64,000 nt of DNA from G963666705 sp963666705. Lineage in GTDB: Bacteria > Pseudomonadota > Alphaproteobacteria > CADEGL01. The stretch is from assembly GCA_963666705.2 (NCBI GenBank), contig CAXXKO010000014.1, positions 1 through 64,000 of the forward strand. The letters are read 5' to 3'. Below the pieces are notes generated by a model. The model was not told the origin of the DNA. It saw only the letters and a list, made by a program, of their open reading frames with translations, and ran no database searches. Shown here one piece after another: positions 49,147 through 58,235 of the stretch. Position 1 is the first letter of the stretch. Every line of letters starts with the position of its first letter. The position numbers and the translations under genes are program-made.

Positions 49147-50217
49147 ATGAGCAGAACAGCGACCCCCATCACGGTTGGGGAAGAGGCCCGGGGCGCGCTG
49201 GAACAGTGGGTCCGGTCGGCGAAGACGGAGCAGCGCATGGCGTTGCGGGCGCGGATCATCCTTCAGGCGGCGGATGGACGAGGCAATCTGGAGATCGCCG
49301 CGGCCTTGCGGGTGCGGCCGGCGACGGTGAGCAAATGGCGGGTCCGCTATGCGCGGACTGGGCTGGGCGGCCTTGCCGACGCGCCACGACCGGGGGTGAA
49401 GCGGCGCTACGACGCGGCGACGGAGCGGCGCATATTGGCGCGGCTGGACGAGACGCCGCCGGCGGGCCACGCCACCTGGACGGGAAGCCTGGTGGCCGAG
49501 GCCCTGGGGGATGTTTCGCCGAGCCATGTGTGGCGGGTGTTGCGCCGCCATGGCATCCATCTGCAACGGCGCCGGAGCTGGTGCATCAGCACCGATCCCG
49601 AATTCGCCGCCAAGGCGGCGGACATCGTCGCCCTCTACCTCGATCCGCCGGACAGCGCCGTGGTTCTGGCGGTCGACGAGAAGCCCGGCATCCAGGCGCT
49701 CGAGCGGGCGCAGGGCTATCTCGAGCTGGCCAACGGCAGCGCCCTCCGGGGCTTCAGCCATGACTACAAGCGTCACGGCACGACGACACTGTTCGCCGCC
49801 CTCGACATCATCACTGGCGAGGTCAAGGCGGGGCATTACAAACGCCGCCGCCGGACCGAGTTCCTCGACTTCATGAACCGCATCGTCGCCGACTACCCGG
49901 ACCAGGAGATTCACGTGATCCTCGACAACCTTTCGACCCACAAGCCCAAGCGCGACCAATGGCTGGCGCGCCATAAGAACGTCCATTTCCACTTCACCCC
50001 GACCCACGCGAGTTGGCTCAATCAGGTCGAATGCTGGTTCAGCATTCTCACCCGGCGCGCCTTGCGCGGGGCCAGCTTCACCTCGCCGCGCGAGGTCTGC
50101 GATGCCATCGACCGTTTCATCGAGGCTTACAATGTCAAAGCCACTCCCTTCGAATGGCGAAAGGCCAAGGTCCATCCGGTCACCCTCAAAAAAACATACG
50201 CGGATTTACGAAACTAA
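49147..50217 (+). CDS. IS630-family transposase
   Basis: 356 residues, intact. The N-terminal helix-turn-helix is NLEIAAALRVRPATVSKWRV, followed by the winged region RRHGIHLQRRRSW. The DDE core has VLAVDEKPGIQALERAQ, VILDNLSTHKPK and HFTPTHASWLNQVECWFSIL. IS630 elements duplicate TA at insertion. I could not define matching ends here, so only the gene is annotated. Its stop is 8 bp from repeat A copy 3, whose left CTAG is missing, so the IS may have clipped the repeat. Confidence 0.93.
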   Translation: MSRTATPITVGEEARGALEQWVRSAKTEQRMALRARIILQAADGRGNLEIAAALRVRPATVSKWRVRYARTGLGGLADAPRPGVKRRYDAATERRILARLDETPPAGHATWTGSLVAEALGDVSPSHVWRVLRRHGIHLQRRRSWCISTDPEFAAKAADIVALYLDPPDSAVVLAVDEKPGIQALERAQGYLELANGSALRGFSHDYKRHGTTTLFAALDIITGEVKAGHYKRRRRTEFLDFMNRIVADYPDQEIHVILDNLSTHKPKRDQWLARHKNVHFHFTPTHASWLNQVECWFSILTRRALRGASFTSPREVCDAIDRFIEAYNVKATPFEWRKAKVHPVTLKKTYADLRN

Positions 50218-50224
50218 GCACTCG

Positions 50225-50490
50225 TACCCACTTTCATAATTCCGTGTGCCATACGATCGCTTTTCCCGTCTCCTCGGTAGGAGGGGGCGCGCCGGCGATG
50301 CCGGGGCATCGTCAAGCGTCCCCGACGCCCCGAGGGGGCGGGAAAAGCGACCCGTAGGGCGGCGCCCCGAGGCCCCCGGTCGTCGTCGCGCGCCGCTTGT
50401 GATGCCCCGGCATCACGGCGCGCCACCCTCCTAGCCGGGAACCTCGGGGCGCCGTCGTATGGCACACGGAATTATGAAAGTGGGTTCTAG
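50225..50490. repeat. Structured repeat family A, copy 3
   Basis: It starts TACCCACTTTCATAATTCCG without the preceding CTAG and ends GAAAGTGGGTTCTAG. The interior has arm stem CGCTTTTCCCG/CGGGAAAAGCG with a CGATGCCGGGGCATCG hairpin, then a second arm with TGATGCCCCGGCATCA and CTAGGAGG on the opposite strand. The left end abuts the IS630 gene. Confidence 0.9.
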
Positions 50491-50524
50491 GCGTGCGCGG
50501 CCGCCATCCCGGTCCGCGAGGCGT

Positions 50525-51001
50525 TCAGAGGACTTCGCGCTCCGCCACCTGCTGGACCAACACCTCGCGGACCACGCCGGGCCCAATGACACCGGCCACC
50601 ACCCGCAGGAGGCGGCCCTTCAAGAGAAACAGGAAATCCTCGCGCGAGCGGGTCAGCACCACCCGCATATAGCCGTGCAGGTCGAGCACGAAGGCGTCGC
50701 GGATACGGTTTACCGCCTTCTGTACGCGGTGCCGGCCGTGGTTGTCGCCGACCTCGAGCGTCAATGTCAGCATGACATGCCGTTCGACCTGATTGTTGCG
50801 TATGACCGGAATCACGAGGCTGTCCATGCGCACGAAGAAGGGCGCGACGATGAGCTCTTCTTCCTCCTCCACTATCGCGACGTCGGACTGGGGGCTGAAG
50901 ACGAAGATCCAGCCGACTTCCGCCCCGGCCAGGAGCAGGAGGACGCCCAGCAGGATAATGATGAGCTTCCGTAAATTGTTCTTCTTGTTCTTCTTCTTCA
51001 T
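50525..51001 (-). CDS. FliL-like membrane protein
   Basis: 158 residues. A lysine/asparagine-rich start (MKKKNKKNNLRK) and one transmembrane helix (LIIILLGVLLLLAGAEVGWI) precede a periplasmic domain with FFVRMDSLVIPVIRNNQVE, VMLTLTLEVGD and a C-terminal helix REVLVQQVAEREVL. The order and patterns resemble FliL, the stator-associated flagellar protein, but no other flagellar gene is in the window and the conserved end is weak. It could be an unrelated single-pass protein. Confidence 0.55.
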   Translation of the reverse strand: MKKKNKKNNLRKLIIILLGVLLLLAGAEVGWIFVFSPQSDVAIVEEEEELIVAPFFVRMDSLVIPVIRNNQVERHVMLTLTLEVGDNHGRHRVQKAVNRIRDAFVLDLHGYMRVVLTRSREDFLFLLKGRLLRVVAGVIGPGVVREVLVQQVAEREVL

Positions 51002-51108
51002 GACCCGCCCGGCCGCAGCCGCGGCCGCTCGTAATTGCCCGCGAGGTGGGCGTTGCGAATATCGATCCGGACTCCAGTCTATGGGCCGGGCGTGAAGATT
51101 GGGTAAAT

Positions 51109-52101
51109 TCAGAAGTGGCGGTACCCGCCGGCGCCCATGTCTTTCACCGCCAAGCCCGCGGGGTCGAGGACGGTGACGCCCCCGCCGCCCGTCATCCGCC
51201 CGATGGGGGTTAGCATGAGCGCGAGGTCCACCGCGAGCGCGGCGAGCGCCTCGGCCGCGGCCCGCTCGGCGGTGAACAGAAGCTCATAGTCGTCGCCGCC
51301 CGAGAGCACCGCCGGGCTAGCCGCGCCCTCTGCCCCCAGAGCGGCGCGCGCCGCCGATGAGAGGGGCACGCGCGCGGCCTCAATCGTGGCCCCCAGCCTC
51401 GATGCCGCGCACACATGGCCGAGGTCGGCGACGAGCCCATCGGAGATATCGACGGCCGCGTGCGCGAGACCGGCGAGGCGCGGGCCGAGCGCGACCCGCG
51501 GCCTCGGCACCCGGTAGCGATCGATCAGGAAAGCGCGATCCTCGGGCGCGAGATCGGGATATGCGCCGCCGAGGGCCGCGAGGCCGAGGGCCGCGTCGCC
51601 GATGGTGCCCGAGACATAGATGTCGTCGCCCTCGCGCGCGCCGGCCCGGTGCAAGGCGTCCCCTTCCCCGAGCTCGCCCATGGCCGTGAGGGAGAGGGTG
51701 AGCGGCCCGTCCGTGGCCACCGTGTCGCCGCCCACGAGCGTCACGCCGAAGGTGGCCTGGTCGGCCGCGAGTCCGCGGCAGAAGGCGGCGACCCAGTCCT
51801 CGTCGATTCCGCGCGGCAGCGCCGCCACGAGGAGGTAGGCGCGGCCCTGGGCGCCCATGGCCGCCAGGTCCGAAAGGCTCACCCGCAGCAGCTTGCGCGC
51901 CACCAGGTCGGGCGGATCGTCGGGCGGGAAATGGACACCGGCAACCATGGCGTCCACCGTGACGACCAGCGCGCCGGCGCGGCCGAGGGCCAGCACGGCG
52001 GCGTCGTCCAGCAAACCGATGGCCCCTGGCTCCGCCGCCGCCAGGGGCGCGAAGTGCCGGGCGATGAGCTCGAACTCACCCGCGCGGCGCCCGCCCGCCA
52101 T
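51109..52101 (-). CDS. thiL: Thiamine-monophosphate kinase
   Basis: About 330 residues from the ATG at 52101 (AGGRRAGEFELIARHFAP); an ATG at 52125 is also possible. It phosphorylates thiamine monophosphate to thiamine diphosphate. Family motifs: GLLDDAAVL, VVTVDAMVAGVHFPPDDPP, RKLLRVSLSDLAAMGA, TLVGGDTVATDGPLTLSLTA, AVDISDGLVADLGH and LSGGDDYELLFTA. The start overlaps the end of nusB, giving the common ribH-nusB-thiL arrangement. Confidence 0.95.
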   Translation of the reverse strand: MAGGRRAGEFELIARHFAPLAAAEPGAIGLLDDAAVLALGRAGALVVTVDAMVAGVHFPPDDPPDLVARKLLRVSLSDLAAMGAQGRAYLLVAALPRGIDEDWVAAFCRGLAADQATFGVTLVGGDTVATDGPLTLSLTAMGELGEGDALHRAGAREGDDIYVSGTIGDAALGLAALGGAYPDLAPEDRAFLIDRYRVPRPRVALGPRLAGLAHAAVDISDGLVADLGHVCAASRLGATIEAARVPLSSAARAALGAEGAASPAVLSGGDDYELLFTAERAAAEALAALAVDLALMLTPIGRMTGGGGVTVLDPAGLAVKDMGAGGYRHF

Positions 52102-52633
52102 CCGCCGCAGCCTCCATCTCGGCAAGGCGGAGGCGCCGCGCCAGCCGGTCGAGCACGCCGTTGACGAGGCCCGTTTCCTTGTCGCCGAAGAAGGCGTGGC
52201 CCAGGTTCACATATTCCGCGATCACCACGCGCGCGGGCACGTCGGCCTCCACCAGGAGCTCGTAGGCGCCCGCGCGCAGGATGGCGCGCAGAAGCACCTC
52301 GAGCCGCGCGAGCGGCCATGCCGCCGTCAACGCTTCCTCCACATACCCATCGATCTCGGCCGCTCGGGTGCCGACGCCTTCGAGGATACGCCGGACGAGC
52401 GCCCGGTCCGCCGCCAGCAGGGCGTCGCTCTCGATGATGCCGCCGCTGCCCCGGCGCTCGAACTCGTCGAGCGCCCCTTCGGTCGTCGCGCCGATAAGCT
52501 CGATCTGGTAGAGCGCCTGGACGGCGGCCAGCCGCGCGGCGCTGCGGGCTCCCGGTCCGGCGCGGCGGCCCTTGCGGCCCGATCGGGCCGGGCCGGGATC
52601 ACCCTCCGCGCGCCGTTCGGCCCCCGTCGTCAT
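52076..52633 (-). CDS. nusB: Transcription antitermination protein NusB
   Basis: 185 residues, extended by a basic N terminus (MTTGAERRAEGDPGPARSGR). The helical NusB fold shows ARLAAVQALYQIELIG, LLAADRALVRRILEGV, LARLEVLLRAILRAGAYELL and VVIAEYVNLGHAFFGDKETG. It binds boxA RNA with S10 and promotes antitermination in rRNA operons. It overlaps ribH by 4 bp and thiL by 26 bp. Confidence 0.95.
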   Translation of the reverse strand: MTTGAERRAEGDPGPARSGRKGRRAGPGARSAARLAAVQALYQIELIGATTEGALDEFERRGSGGIIESDALLAADRALVRRILEGVGTRAAEIDGYVEEALTAAWPLARLEVLLRAILRAGAYELLVEADVPARVVIAEYVNLGHAFFGDKETGLVNGVLDRLARRLRLAEMEAAADGGRAPRG

Positions 52634-53094
52634 CGGGGATAGAGGCCGAAATGCTGCTTGAGACGGAGCATGTGCAGGCAGGACCGTGCCGCCACCCCGC
52701 CCTTGTCGCGGCCGTCGATGCGGGCGCGCTCCCAGGCCTGTTCCTTATTCTCGACCGTGAGGATGCCATAGCCGATGGCGACCGTGTACCGCAACGCCAG
52801 CTCCTGCAGGCCGCGGGCGCTTTCGGCGCAGACATAGTCGTAGTGCGTGGTTTCGCCGCGGATGATGCAGCCGAGCGCCACATAGCCGTCGAAGCGGCGC
52901 GTGAGGGTCGAGAAGTGGCGCGCCCGGATGGCCATCTGGATGGCGCTCGGGATCTCGAACGATCCCGGCACCTCGAACTGCTCGAATGTGGCGCCGTTCG
53001 CCTCGATCGCGCGCGCGGCACCCCGCGACAGCTCGTCGGCGACATCCTCGTAGAAGCGCGCCGAGACGACCATCACATGTGGATTCTCGGCCAT
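52630..53094 (-). CDS. ribH: 6,7-dimethyl-8-ribityllumazine synthase
   Basis: 154 residues. It condenses the ribityl-pyrimidine with 3,4-dihydroxy-2-butanone phosphate, the penultimate riboflavin step. Motifs: VVSARFYEDVADELSRGA, VPGSFEIPSAIQMA, GCIIRGETTHYDYVCAESA and GYGILTVENKEQAWERA. It lies 12 bp after the RibB gene and overlaps nusB. Confidence 0.96.
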   Translation of the reverse strand: MAENPHVMVVSARFYEDVADELSRGAARAIEANGATFEQFEVPGSFEIPSAIQMAIRARHFSTLTRRFDGYVALGCIIRGETTHYDYVCAESARGLQELALRYTVAIGYGILTVENKEQAWERARIDGRDKGGVAARSCLHMLRLKQHFGLYPR

Positions 53095-53106
53095 GTGGAC
53101 CCCTGT

Positions 53107-54225
53107 CTAGTTTTCCCGCGGGGGGATTGCTTGCCGGTCGACCACTTTCAAGCCATATCCCTCCAGCCCGATGATGGTGCGCTCGGTATTGGACAGCAGG
53201 ATCATTTCCTCGACCCCGAGGTCGAGCAGTATCTGCGCGCCGACGCCGTAATCGCGGAGCTCCGGTGACTGCGACGGCGTGGCGCCATTGCGTATCTTGA
53301 CCCAGTCCGAGAGGCTGGTCGGCCGGGGCTCGCGGATCAGGACCAGGACGCCTCGATCCAGATCGCCGATCAGCCGCATGGCGGCCTCGAGCTCGCCGCC
53401 CCTGTCGTCGGCCTGTTCCCCCAGCACATCGGTCAGAATGTTGAGGGCATGGACGCGGACATGAACCGGGCCGGGCGCCGATATATCACCCTTCACCAAG
53501 GCGACATGCTCGGCGTAAGTGACACGGTTGACATAGACGATCATCCTGAAGGCGCCGCCATAGCGGCTGTCGAGCCTGGTCTCGGCCAGTCGCTCCACCA
53601 CCCGCTCCGTGCGCCGCCGGTAGGCGATCAAATCCGCGATGGTGGCGATCTTGAGGCCGTGGCGCTGGCCGAAGGCCATCAGGTCCGGAAGGCGCGCCAT
53701 GGTGCCGTCGTCATTCATGATCTCGCAGATCACGCCCGATGGGTTGAGCCCGGCGAGTCGCGCGATATCGACCGAGGCTTCCGTATGGCCGGCGCGGACC
53801 AGGACGCCGCCCTCGCGGGCGACGAGCGGGAACACGTGGCCCGGGCTCACGATATCCTCCGGGCCCTTGGCGCCGTCGATGGCGACGGCGATGGTATGAG
53901 CCCTGTCGGACGCCGAAATCCCCGTGGAAATCCCCTCCCGCGCCTCGATCGACACGGTGAAGGCGGTCTCATGGCGGGACTGGTTGTTGCGCGCCATGAG
54001 CGGCAGGCCCAGCCGCATCACCCGCGCCTCGGTCAGGGCGAGGCAGACGAGGCCGCGCCCGTAGGTGGCCATGAAGTTGATCGCCTGGGGCGTGGCGATC
54101 TCGGCGGGAATGACGAGGTCGCCTTCGTTCTCCCGGTCCTCGTCGTCGACGAGGATGATCATGCGGCCCTTGCGGGCGTCGTCGACGACCGCTTCGATGT
54201 CGGACAGGAATTCGGAATGGGTCAA
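53107..54225 (-). CDS. ribB: 3,4-dihydroxy-2-butanone-4-phosphate synthase with degenerate GCHII-like domain
   Basis: 372 residues. Residues 1-205 are RibB: ILVDDEDRENEGDLVIPAE, MARNNQSRHETAFTVSIEA, PGHVFPLVAREGGVLVRAGH and GVICEIMNDDGTMAR. The remainder resembles GTP cyclohydrolase II (LRDYGVGAQILLDLGVEEMI), but in VHVRVHALNILTDVLGEQAD the zinc-binding cysteines (normally a C...CDC-type pattern) are all absent. It therefore cannot be a normal GTP cyclohydrolase II. This is the alphaproteobacterial RibBX type, with RibB activity and a second domain of unclear role. The true GTP cyclohydrolase must be elsewhere. It overlaps ribE by 4 bp. Confidence 0.92.
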   Translation of the reverse strand: MTHSEFLSDIEAVVDDARKGRMIILVDDEDRENEGDLVIPAEIATPQAINFMATYGRGLVCLALTEARVMRLGLPLMARNNQSRHETAFTVSIEAREGISTGISASDRAHTIAVAIDGAKGPEDIVSPGHVFPLVAREGGVLVRAGHTEASVDIARLAGLNPSGVICEIMNDDGTMARLPDLMAFGQRHGLKIATIADLIAYRRRTERVVERLAETRLDSRYGGAFRMIVYVNRVTYAEHVALVKGDISAPGPVHVRVHALNILTDVLGEQADDRGGELEAAMRLIGDLDRGVLVLIREPRPTSLSDWVKIRNGATPSQSPELRDYGVGAQILLDLGVEEMILLSNTERTIIGLEGYGLKVVDRQAIPPREN

Positions 54226-54830
54226 GTGGCCGACCTCTCCAAGAGACGCGCGGTATAGCGCGCGAGTAGATCAACCTCAAGGTTGACCTGATCGCCCTCG
54301 CCCGCGGCGCCGAACTTGGTATGGGCGCAAGTGTGCTCGATGATGTTGACGCCGAAGCGCGCGCCGCCCCCTGGCAGGTCCTCGACCTCGTTGACCGTCA
54401 GGGAGACGCCGTCGAGCGCCACCGAGCCCTTGGGTGCGATGTAGCGCGCGAATTCCGCGCCCACCTCGAAATCCAAACGCAGGGAATCGCCCTCGGGCAC
54501 GATACCGACGATCCGGGCGAGGCCGTCCACATGGCCGAGCACGATATGGCCGCCAAGCTCCGCGCCGGCGCCAACGGGACGTTCCAGGTTGACGGGCGAG
54601 CCCGCCCGCCACGCGCCGAGCGCCGAGCGCGACAGGGTCTCCGCCGAGGCCGCGACCGCGAACCAATCGGCGCCGGTCTCGGTGACCGTCAGGCACACTC
54701 CGTCGCAGGCGATCGACGCGCCGATCTCGATCCCGGCCGTCGCGTACGCGGTTTCGATCTCGAAGCGAACGTCGCCTCTTGCTTCGATTGCGCGGACCCG
54801 GCCGATGTCGGTGACGATTCCCGTGAACAT
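54222..54830 (-). CDS. ribE: Riboflavin synthase alpha chain
   Basis: 202 residues starting MFTGIVTDIGRVRAIE at 54830. It has two lumazine-binding repeats: IGASIACDGVCLTVTETGAD with LGGHIVLGHVDG, and KGSVALDGVSLTVNEVEDL with FGVNIIEHT. It dismutates two lumazine molecules to riboflavin. It starts 8 bp after the ribD stop and its end overlaps the RibB gene (ATGA). Confidence 0.95.
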   Translation of the reverse strand: MFTGIVTDIGRVRAIEARGDVRFEIETAYATAGIEIGASIACDGVCLTVTETGADWFAVAASAETLSRSALGAWRAGSPVNLERPVGAGAELGGHIVLGHVDGLARIVGIVPEGDSLRLDFEVGAEFARYIAPKGSVALDGVSLTVNEVEDLPGGGARFGVNIIEHTCAHTKFGAAGEGDQVNLEVDLLARYTARLLERSAT

Positions 54831-54838
54831 GGACCAAT

Positions 54839-55930
54839 TTAGCCGCGCCGCGCGTAGGTTTCCACTAGGTCTTCGCCGGCCCGGGAAAGGCCGGTGCGGG
54901 TGAATTCCGGCGCTTCGGCCAGGCGGTCCACACCGAAGGGCTGCGCCACGGGGATCCCGTCGCCCCCGATCATGCGCGGCGCCCGGTACCAAACGATGCG
55001 GTCCACGAGGGACTGGGCGAGCAACCCGGCGGCCAAGTGGCTGCCGCCTTCCACCAGCACCCGGGTCAAGCCGCGGGCGGCGAGCTCGGCGAGGAGGCGG
55101 TCGAGCGGCGGCTGGTCGTGATGGTCCGCATCGATCTCGATCACGTCGACGCCGCTGTTGCGAAATGCGCGCAGGCGTTGGCGCTCCCCGCCTCGGCGGG
55201 TGATCAGCCAGGTCGGCACCTCGGCCGCCGTCGCCACCAGGCGGCTCGTAAGCGGCAGGCGCAGGCGTGCGTCGATGACGATGCGAACGGGCGAGCGGAC
55301 CTCGAGCCCGGGCAGGCGACAGGTGAGGCGGGGGTCGTCGGCCAGTGCCGTGCCGATCCCGATCATGATCGCGTCGTGGCTGGCGCGGAGAGCGTGGGCC
55401 TGGGCCCGGGCCGGCTCGCCCGTGATCCAATGGCTCTCACCGCCATGGGCGGCGATGCGGCCATCGAGGGTGGTCGCCGTCTTGAGGGTGACGAGCGGGC
55501 GATCGGCGCGCAGCCGCAGGAGGTAGCCGGCATTGACCTCCGCCGCCTCGTCGGCGCCGATGCCGAGCTCGACCTCGACGCCGCCGTCGCGCAGGCGGGC
55601 GAGGCCGGCGCCCGAGACGCGCGGGTCGGGATCCTCGATCGCCACCACGGCGCGCCTTACGCCCGCGTCGAGCAGGGCCTCGGCGCAGGGCCCCGTCTCG
55701 CCCCGATGGCTGCACGGCTCGAGGGTGACGTAGGCCGTGGCGCCCCGGGCCGACGCCCCGGCGCGCGCCAGCGCCTCCGTCTCGGCATGGGGCCGGCCGC
55801 CGGGCATGGTCCATCCCCGGCCCACGACCCGCCCGGCGCCCGCCCCCGGCGCGACCAGGACACAGCCCACCGCCGGGTTGGGCCAAACGTTGCCGAGGCC
55901 GCGCCGGGCGAGGCGGAGCGCCGCGCTCAT
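54839..55930 (-). CDS. ribD: Bifunctional riboflavin deaminase/reductase RibD
   Basis: 363 residues from the ATG at 55930 (SAALRLARRGLGNVWPNPAV). The N-terminal zinc deaminase has PHAETEAL and CSHRGETGPCAEALLDAG. The C-terminal reductase has RPLVTLKTATTLDGRIAAHG, ALADDPRLTCRLPG and LVEGGSHLAAGLL. It catalyses riboflavin steps 2 and 3. It lies 19 bp after nrdR; no FMN riboswitch fits in that gap and I saw none upstream. Confidence 0.95.
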   Translation of the reverse strand: MSAALRLARRGLGNVWPNPAVGCVLVAPGAGAGRVVGRGWTMPGGRPHAETEALARAGASARGATAYVTLEPCSHRGETGPCAEALLDAGVRRAVVAIEDPDPRVSGAGLARLRDGGVEVELGIGADEAAEVNAGYLLRLRADRPLVTLKTATTLDGRIAAHGGESHWITGEPARAQAHALRASHDAIMIGIGTALADDPRLTCRLPGLEVRSPVRIVIDARLRLPLTSRLVATAAEVPTWLITRRGGERQRLRAFRNSGVDVIEIDADHHDQPPLDRLLAELAARGLTRVLVEGGSHLAAGLLAQSLVDRIVWYRAPRMIGGDGIPVAQPFGVDRLAEAPEFTRTGLSRAGEDLVETYARRG

Positions 55931-55949
55931 ATGGCGCGGATCGTGGCGA

Positions 55950-56411
55950 TCAACTTGGCTCGTCACCGTCCAACGCGCCCACGAACTCCTCGAAATCCTT
56001 GGCCTCGCGGAAATTCCTGTAAACCGACGCGAAGCGCACATAGGCCACCGGGTCGAGCCCGCGCAGCGCGTCCATCACCATCTCGCCGATGGCGTTGGTG
56101 GGGATCTCGCTCTCGCCCGAGCTTTCGAGGCGCCGCACGATGCCGTTGACCATGCGCTCGACGCGCTCGGGCTCTATGGCGCGCTTGCGGGTCGCGATCT
56201 CGATCGAGCGGATCAGCTTGTCGCGGTCGAAGGGGACGCGCTGCTTGTTGGACTTGAGCACCGTGAGCTCGCGCAGCTGCACCCTCTCGAAGGTGGTGAA
56301 GCGCGAGCCGCAGGCCGGGCACAGGCGGCGGCGGCGGATGGCCGAGTTGTCCTCGGTCGGCCGTGAATCCTTGACTTGCGTATCTTCGTGGCCGCAAAAC
56401 GGACAGCGCAT
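55950..56411 (-). CDS. nrdR: Transcriptional repressor NrdR
   Basis: 153 residues. The N-terminal zinc ribbon MRCPFCGHEDTQVKDSRPTE has a second pair CPACGSRFTTFER. The ATP-cone domain starts LTVLKSNKQRVPFDRDKLIR and ends FASVYRNFREAKDFEEF. It represses ribonucleotide reductase genes according to ATP/dATP. It sits between glyA and ribD, the usual alphaproteobacterial position. Confidence 0.97.
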   Translation of the reverse strand: MRCPFCGHEDTQVKDSRPTEDNSAIRRRRLCPACGSRFTTFERVQLRELTVLKSNKQRVPFDRDKLIRSIEIATRKRAIEPERVERMVNGIVRRLESSGESEIPTNAIGEMVMDALRGLDPVAYVRFASVYRNFREAKDFEEFVGALDGDEPS

Positions 56412-56426
56412 CGTCTCCCTCCCCGC

Positions 56427-57743
56427 TTATGCCAAGTCTTGGTAGATCGGAAACCGCCGCGTGAGCTCGAGGGCCGCTTCCCGCGCCGCCACCTCGGCCG
56501 ACCCGTTGTCATCGGGATTGGCCACCAAGGCGTCGAGCACGTCGGCGATCAAGCTGCCCACCCGCCGGAACTCGGCCGGCCCGAACCCGCGGGTCGTGCC
56601 GGCGGGCGAGCCGAGGCGTATCCCGGAGGTCACCGACGGCTTCTCGGGATCGAACGGCACGCCGTTCTTGTTGCAAGTGAGATTGGCGCGGCCGAGGCTT
56701 TCCTCCGCGGCCTTCCCGGTCAGCCCCTTGGACTGCAGGTCGACCAGGATCAGGTGGGTGTCGGTGCCGCCCGAGACGAGGTCGAAGCCGCGCTCGATCA
56801 AGGCCGCGCCAAGCACGCGCGCGTTCTCCACCACCTGGCGGGCATAGTCGCGGAACGAGGGCTCCAGCGCCTCGCCAAGGGCAACGGCCTTGGCCGCGAT
56901 GACGTGCATCAACGGACCGCCCTGGAAGCCCGGGAATACCGCCGAATTGAGCCTCTTTGCGAATTCCGCGTCGTCGCTGAGGATGATGCCCCCGCGCGCG
57001 CCGCGCAGGGTCTTGTGGGTGGTCGTGGTGACCACCTGGGCATGGGGAATCGGGCTCGGGTGCGCGCCGCCCGCGACGAGGCCGGCGAAATGGGCCATGT
57101 CGACGAACAGGATGGCACCCACCTTGTCCGCGATCGCGCGGAAGCGGGCGAAATCGATGGTGCGCGGGTAGGCCGAGCCGCCGGTCAGGATCAGTTTCGG
57201 GCGGTGCTCGAGGGCCAGTCGCTCGACCTCGTCATGGTCGATCAGCCCATCCTCGCGGCCCACCCCGTAGGGCACCGGGTGGAACCACTTGCCCGACACG
57301 TTGACCGGGAGGCCGTGGGTGAGGTGGCCGCCGGCGGCGAGGGAGAGCCCCATGAATGTGTCGCCGGGCTCGAGCAGGGCGAGGAAGACGGCCGCGTTCG
57401 CCTGTGCGCCCGAGTGAGGCTGCACGTTCGCGAAGGCGCAGCCGAAGAGCTTCTTCGCCCGTTCGATGGCCAAGCTCTCCGCTACGTCCACGTACTCGCA
57501 GCCACCGTAGTAGCGCCGGCCGGGATAACCCTCGGCGTATTTGTTGGTGAGGACCGAGCCCTGGGCCTCCAACACCGCGCGGCTGACGATGTTCTCGGAT
57601 GCAATCAGCTCGATTTGATCCTGCTGGCGCCGCAGTTCGCCCTGCACGGCCGCATGGATCTCCGGGTCCCGGTCCGCGAGCCGGGCACTGAAAAAGCCGC
57701 TCTGCCCGGCCATGCGGTCGGCTGTCTTGGTCACCGCCATCAC
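56427..57743 (-). CDS. glyA: Serine hydroxymethyltransferase
   Basis: 438 residues. It interconverts serine and glycine with tetrahydrofolate, using PLP. Motifs: DQIELIASENIVSRAVLEAQ, LTNKYAEGYPGRRYYGGCEY, VQPHSGAQANAAVF, LFVDMAHFAGLVAGG and the PLP lysine in VTTTTHKTLRGARGG. It lies 15 bp before nrdR. A short GATACACCC triplication at 57757-57783 lies just upstream in the spacer. Confidence 0.97.
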   Translation of the reverse strand: MMAVTKTADRMAGQSGFFSARLADRDPEIHAAVQGELRRQQDQIELIASENIVSRAVLEAQGSVLTNKYAEGYPGRRYYGGCEYVDVAESLAIERAKKLFGCAFANVQPHSGAQANAAVFLALLEPGDTFMGLSLAAGGHLTHGLPVNVSGKWFHPVPYGVGREDGLIDHDEVERLALEHRPKLILTGGSAYPRTIDFARFRAIADKVGAILFVDMAHFAGLVAGGAHPSPIPHAQVVTTTTHKTLRGARGGIILSDDAEFAKRLNSAVFPGFQGGPLMHVIAAKAVALGEALEPSFRDYARQVVENARVLGAALIERGFDLVSGGTDTHLILVDLQSKGLTGKAAEESLGRANLTCNKNGVPFDPEKPSVTSGIRLGSPAGTTRGFGPAEFRRVGSLIADVLDALVANPDDNGSAEVAAREAALELTRRFPIYQDLA

Positions 57744-57800
57744 TGCCTCGTTTTCCCCCGATACACCCGATACACCCGATACGAATGCCCCATTTGGCGA

Positions 57801-58235
57801 TCAGCCGATCTTCGATACCCGCCGCGCATGGCGCCCGCCCTCGAATGCGGTCTCGAGGAAAGCCGCGAGGCAATCGCGCGCCACCTCCGGGCCGATCAAG
57901 CGCGCGCCCAAGGCCAGCACGTTGGCGTCGTTGTGCTCGCGTGCGAGCCGGGCGCTGGTCGCGTCGTGGCAGACGGCCGCGCGAACCCCGGCATGGCGGT
58001 TGGCCGACATGCCCATGCCGATGCCCGTGCCGCAAACCAGCACGCCGCGGCCGGCCTGGCCGTCCGCGACGGCGCGCGCGAGCGCGTGGCCGAAATCAGG
58101 ATAATCCACGCTGTCTGCGCTGTCCGTTCCCAAGTCGAGCACATCGAATCCCAAAGCCTCGAGCTCTTCCCGCAACATCTGTTTCAACGCGAGACCCGCG
58201 TGATCGGCCGCGATCGCGATTGTCTCCGACGACAT
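57801..58235 (-). CDS. rpiB: Ribose 5-phosphate isomerase B
   Basis: 144 residues. Motifs: IAIAADHAGLALKQML, LDLGTDSADSVDYPDFGHA, GVLVCGTGIGMGMSANRHAG with the catalytic Cys, and REHNDANVLALGARLIG. It isomerises ribose 5-phosphate to ribulose 5-phosphate. Its upstream position next to glyA is a recurrent alphaproteobacterial arrangement. Confidence 0.95.
   Translation of the reverse strand: MSSETIAIAADHAGLALKQMLREELEALGFDVLDLGTDSADSVDYPDFGHALARAVADGQAGRGVLVCGTGIGMGMSANRHAGVRAAVCHDATSARLAREHNDANVLALGARLIGPEVARDCLAAFLETAFEGGRHARRVSKIG

Noticed and set aside
55931..55949. FMN riboswitch before the riboflavin genes
   Set aside because: The gap between nrdR and ribD is only 19 bp, and no RFN-like conserved sequence was seen upstream of the other rib genes.
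57757..57783. GATACACCC repeated three times upstream of glyA
   Set aside because: Too short to interpret; probably simple slippage in a spacer.
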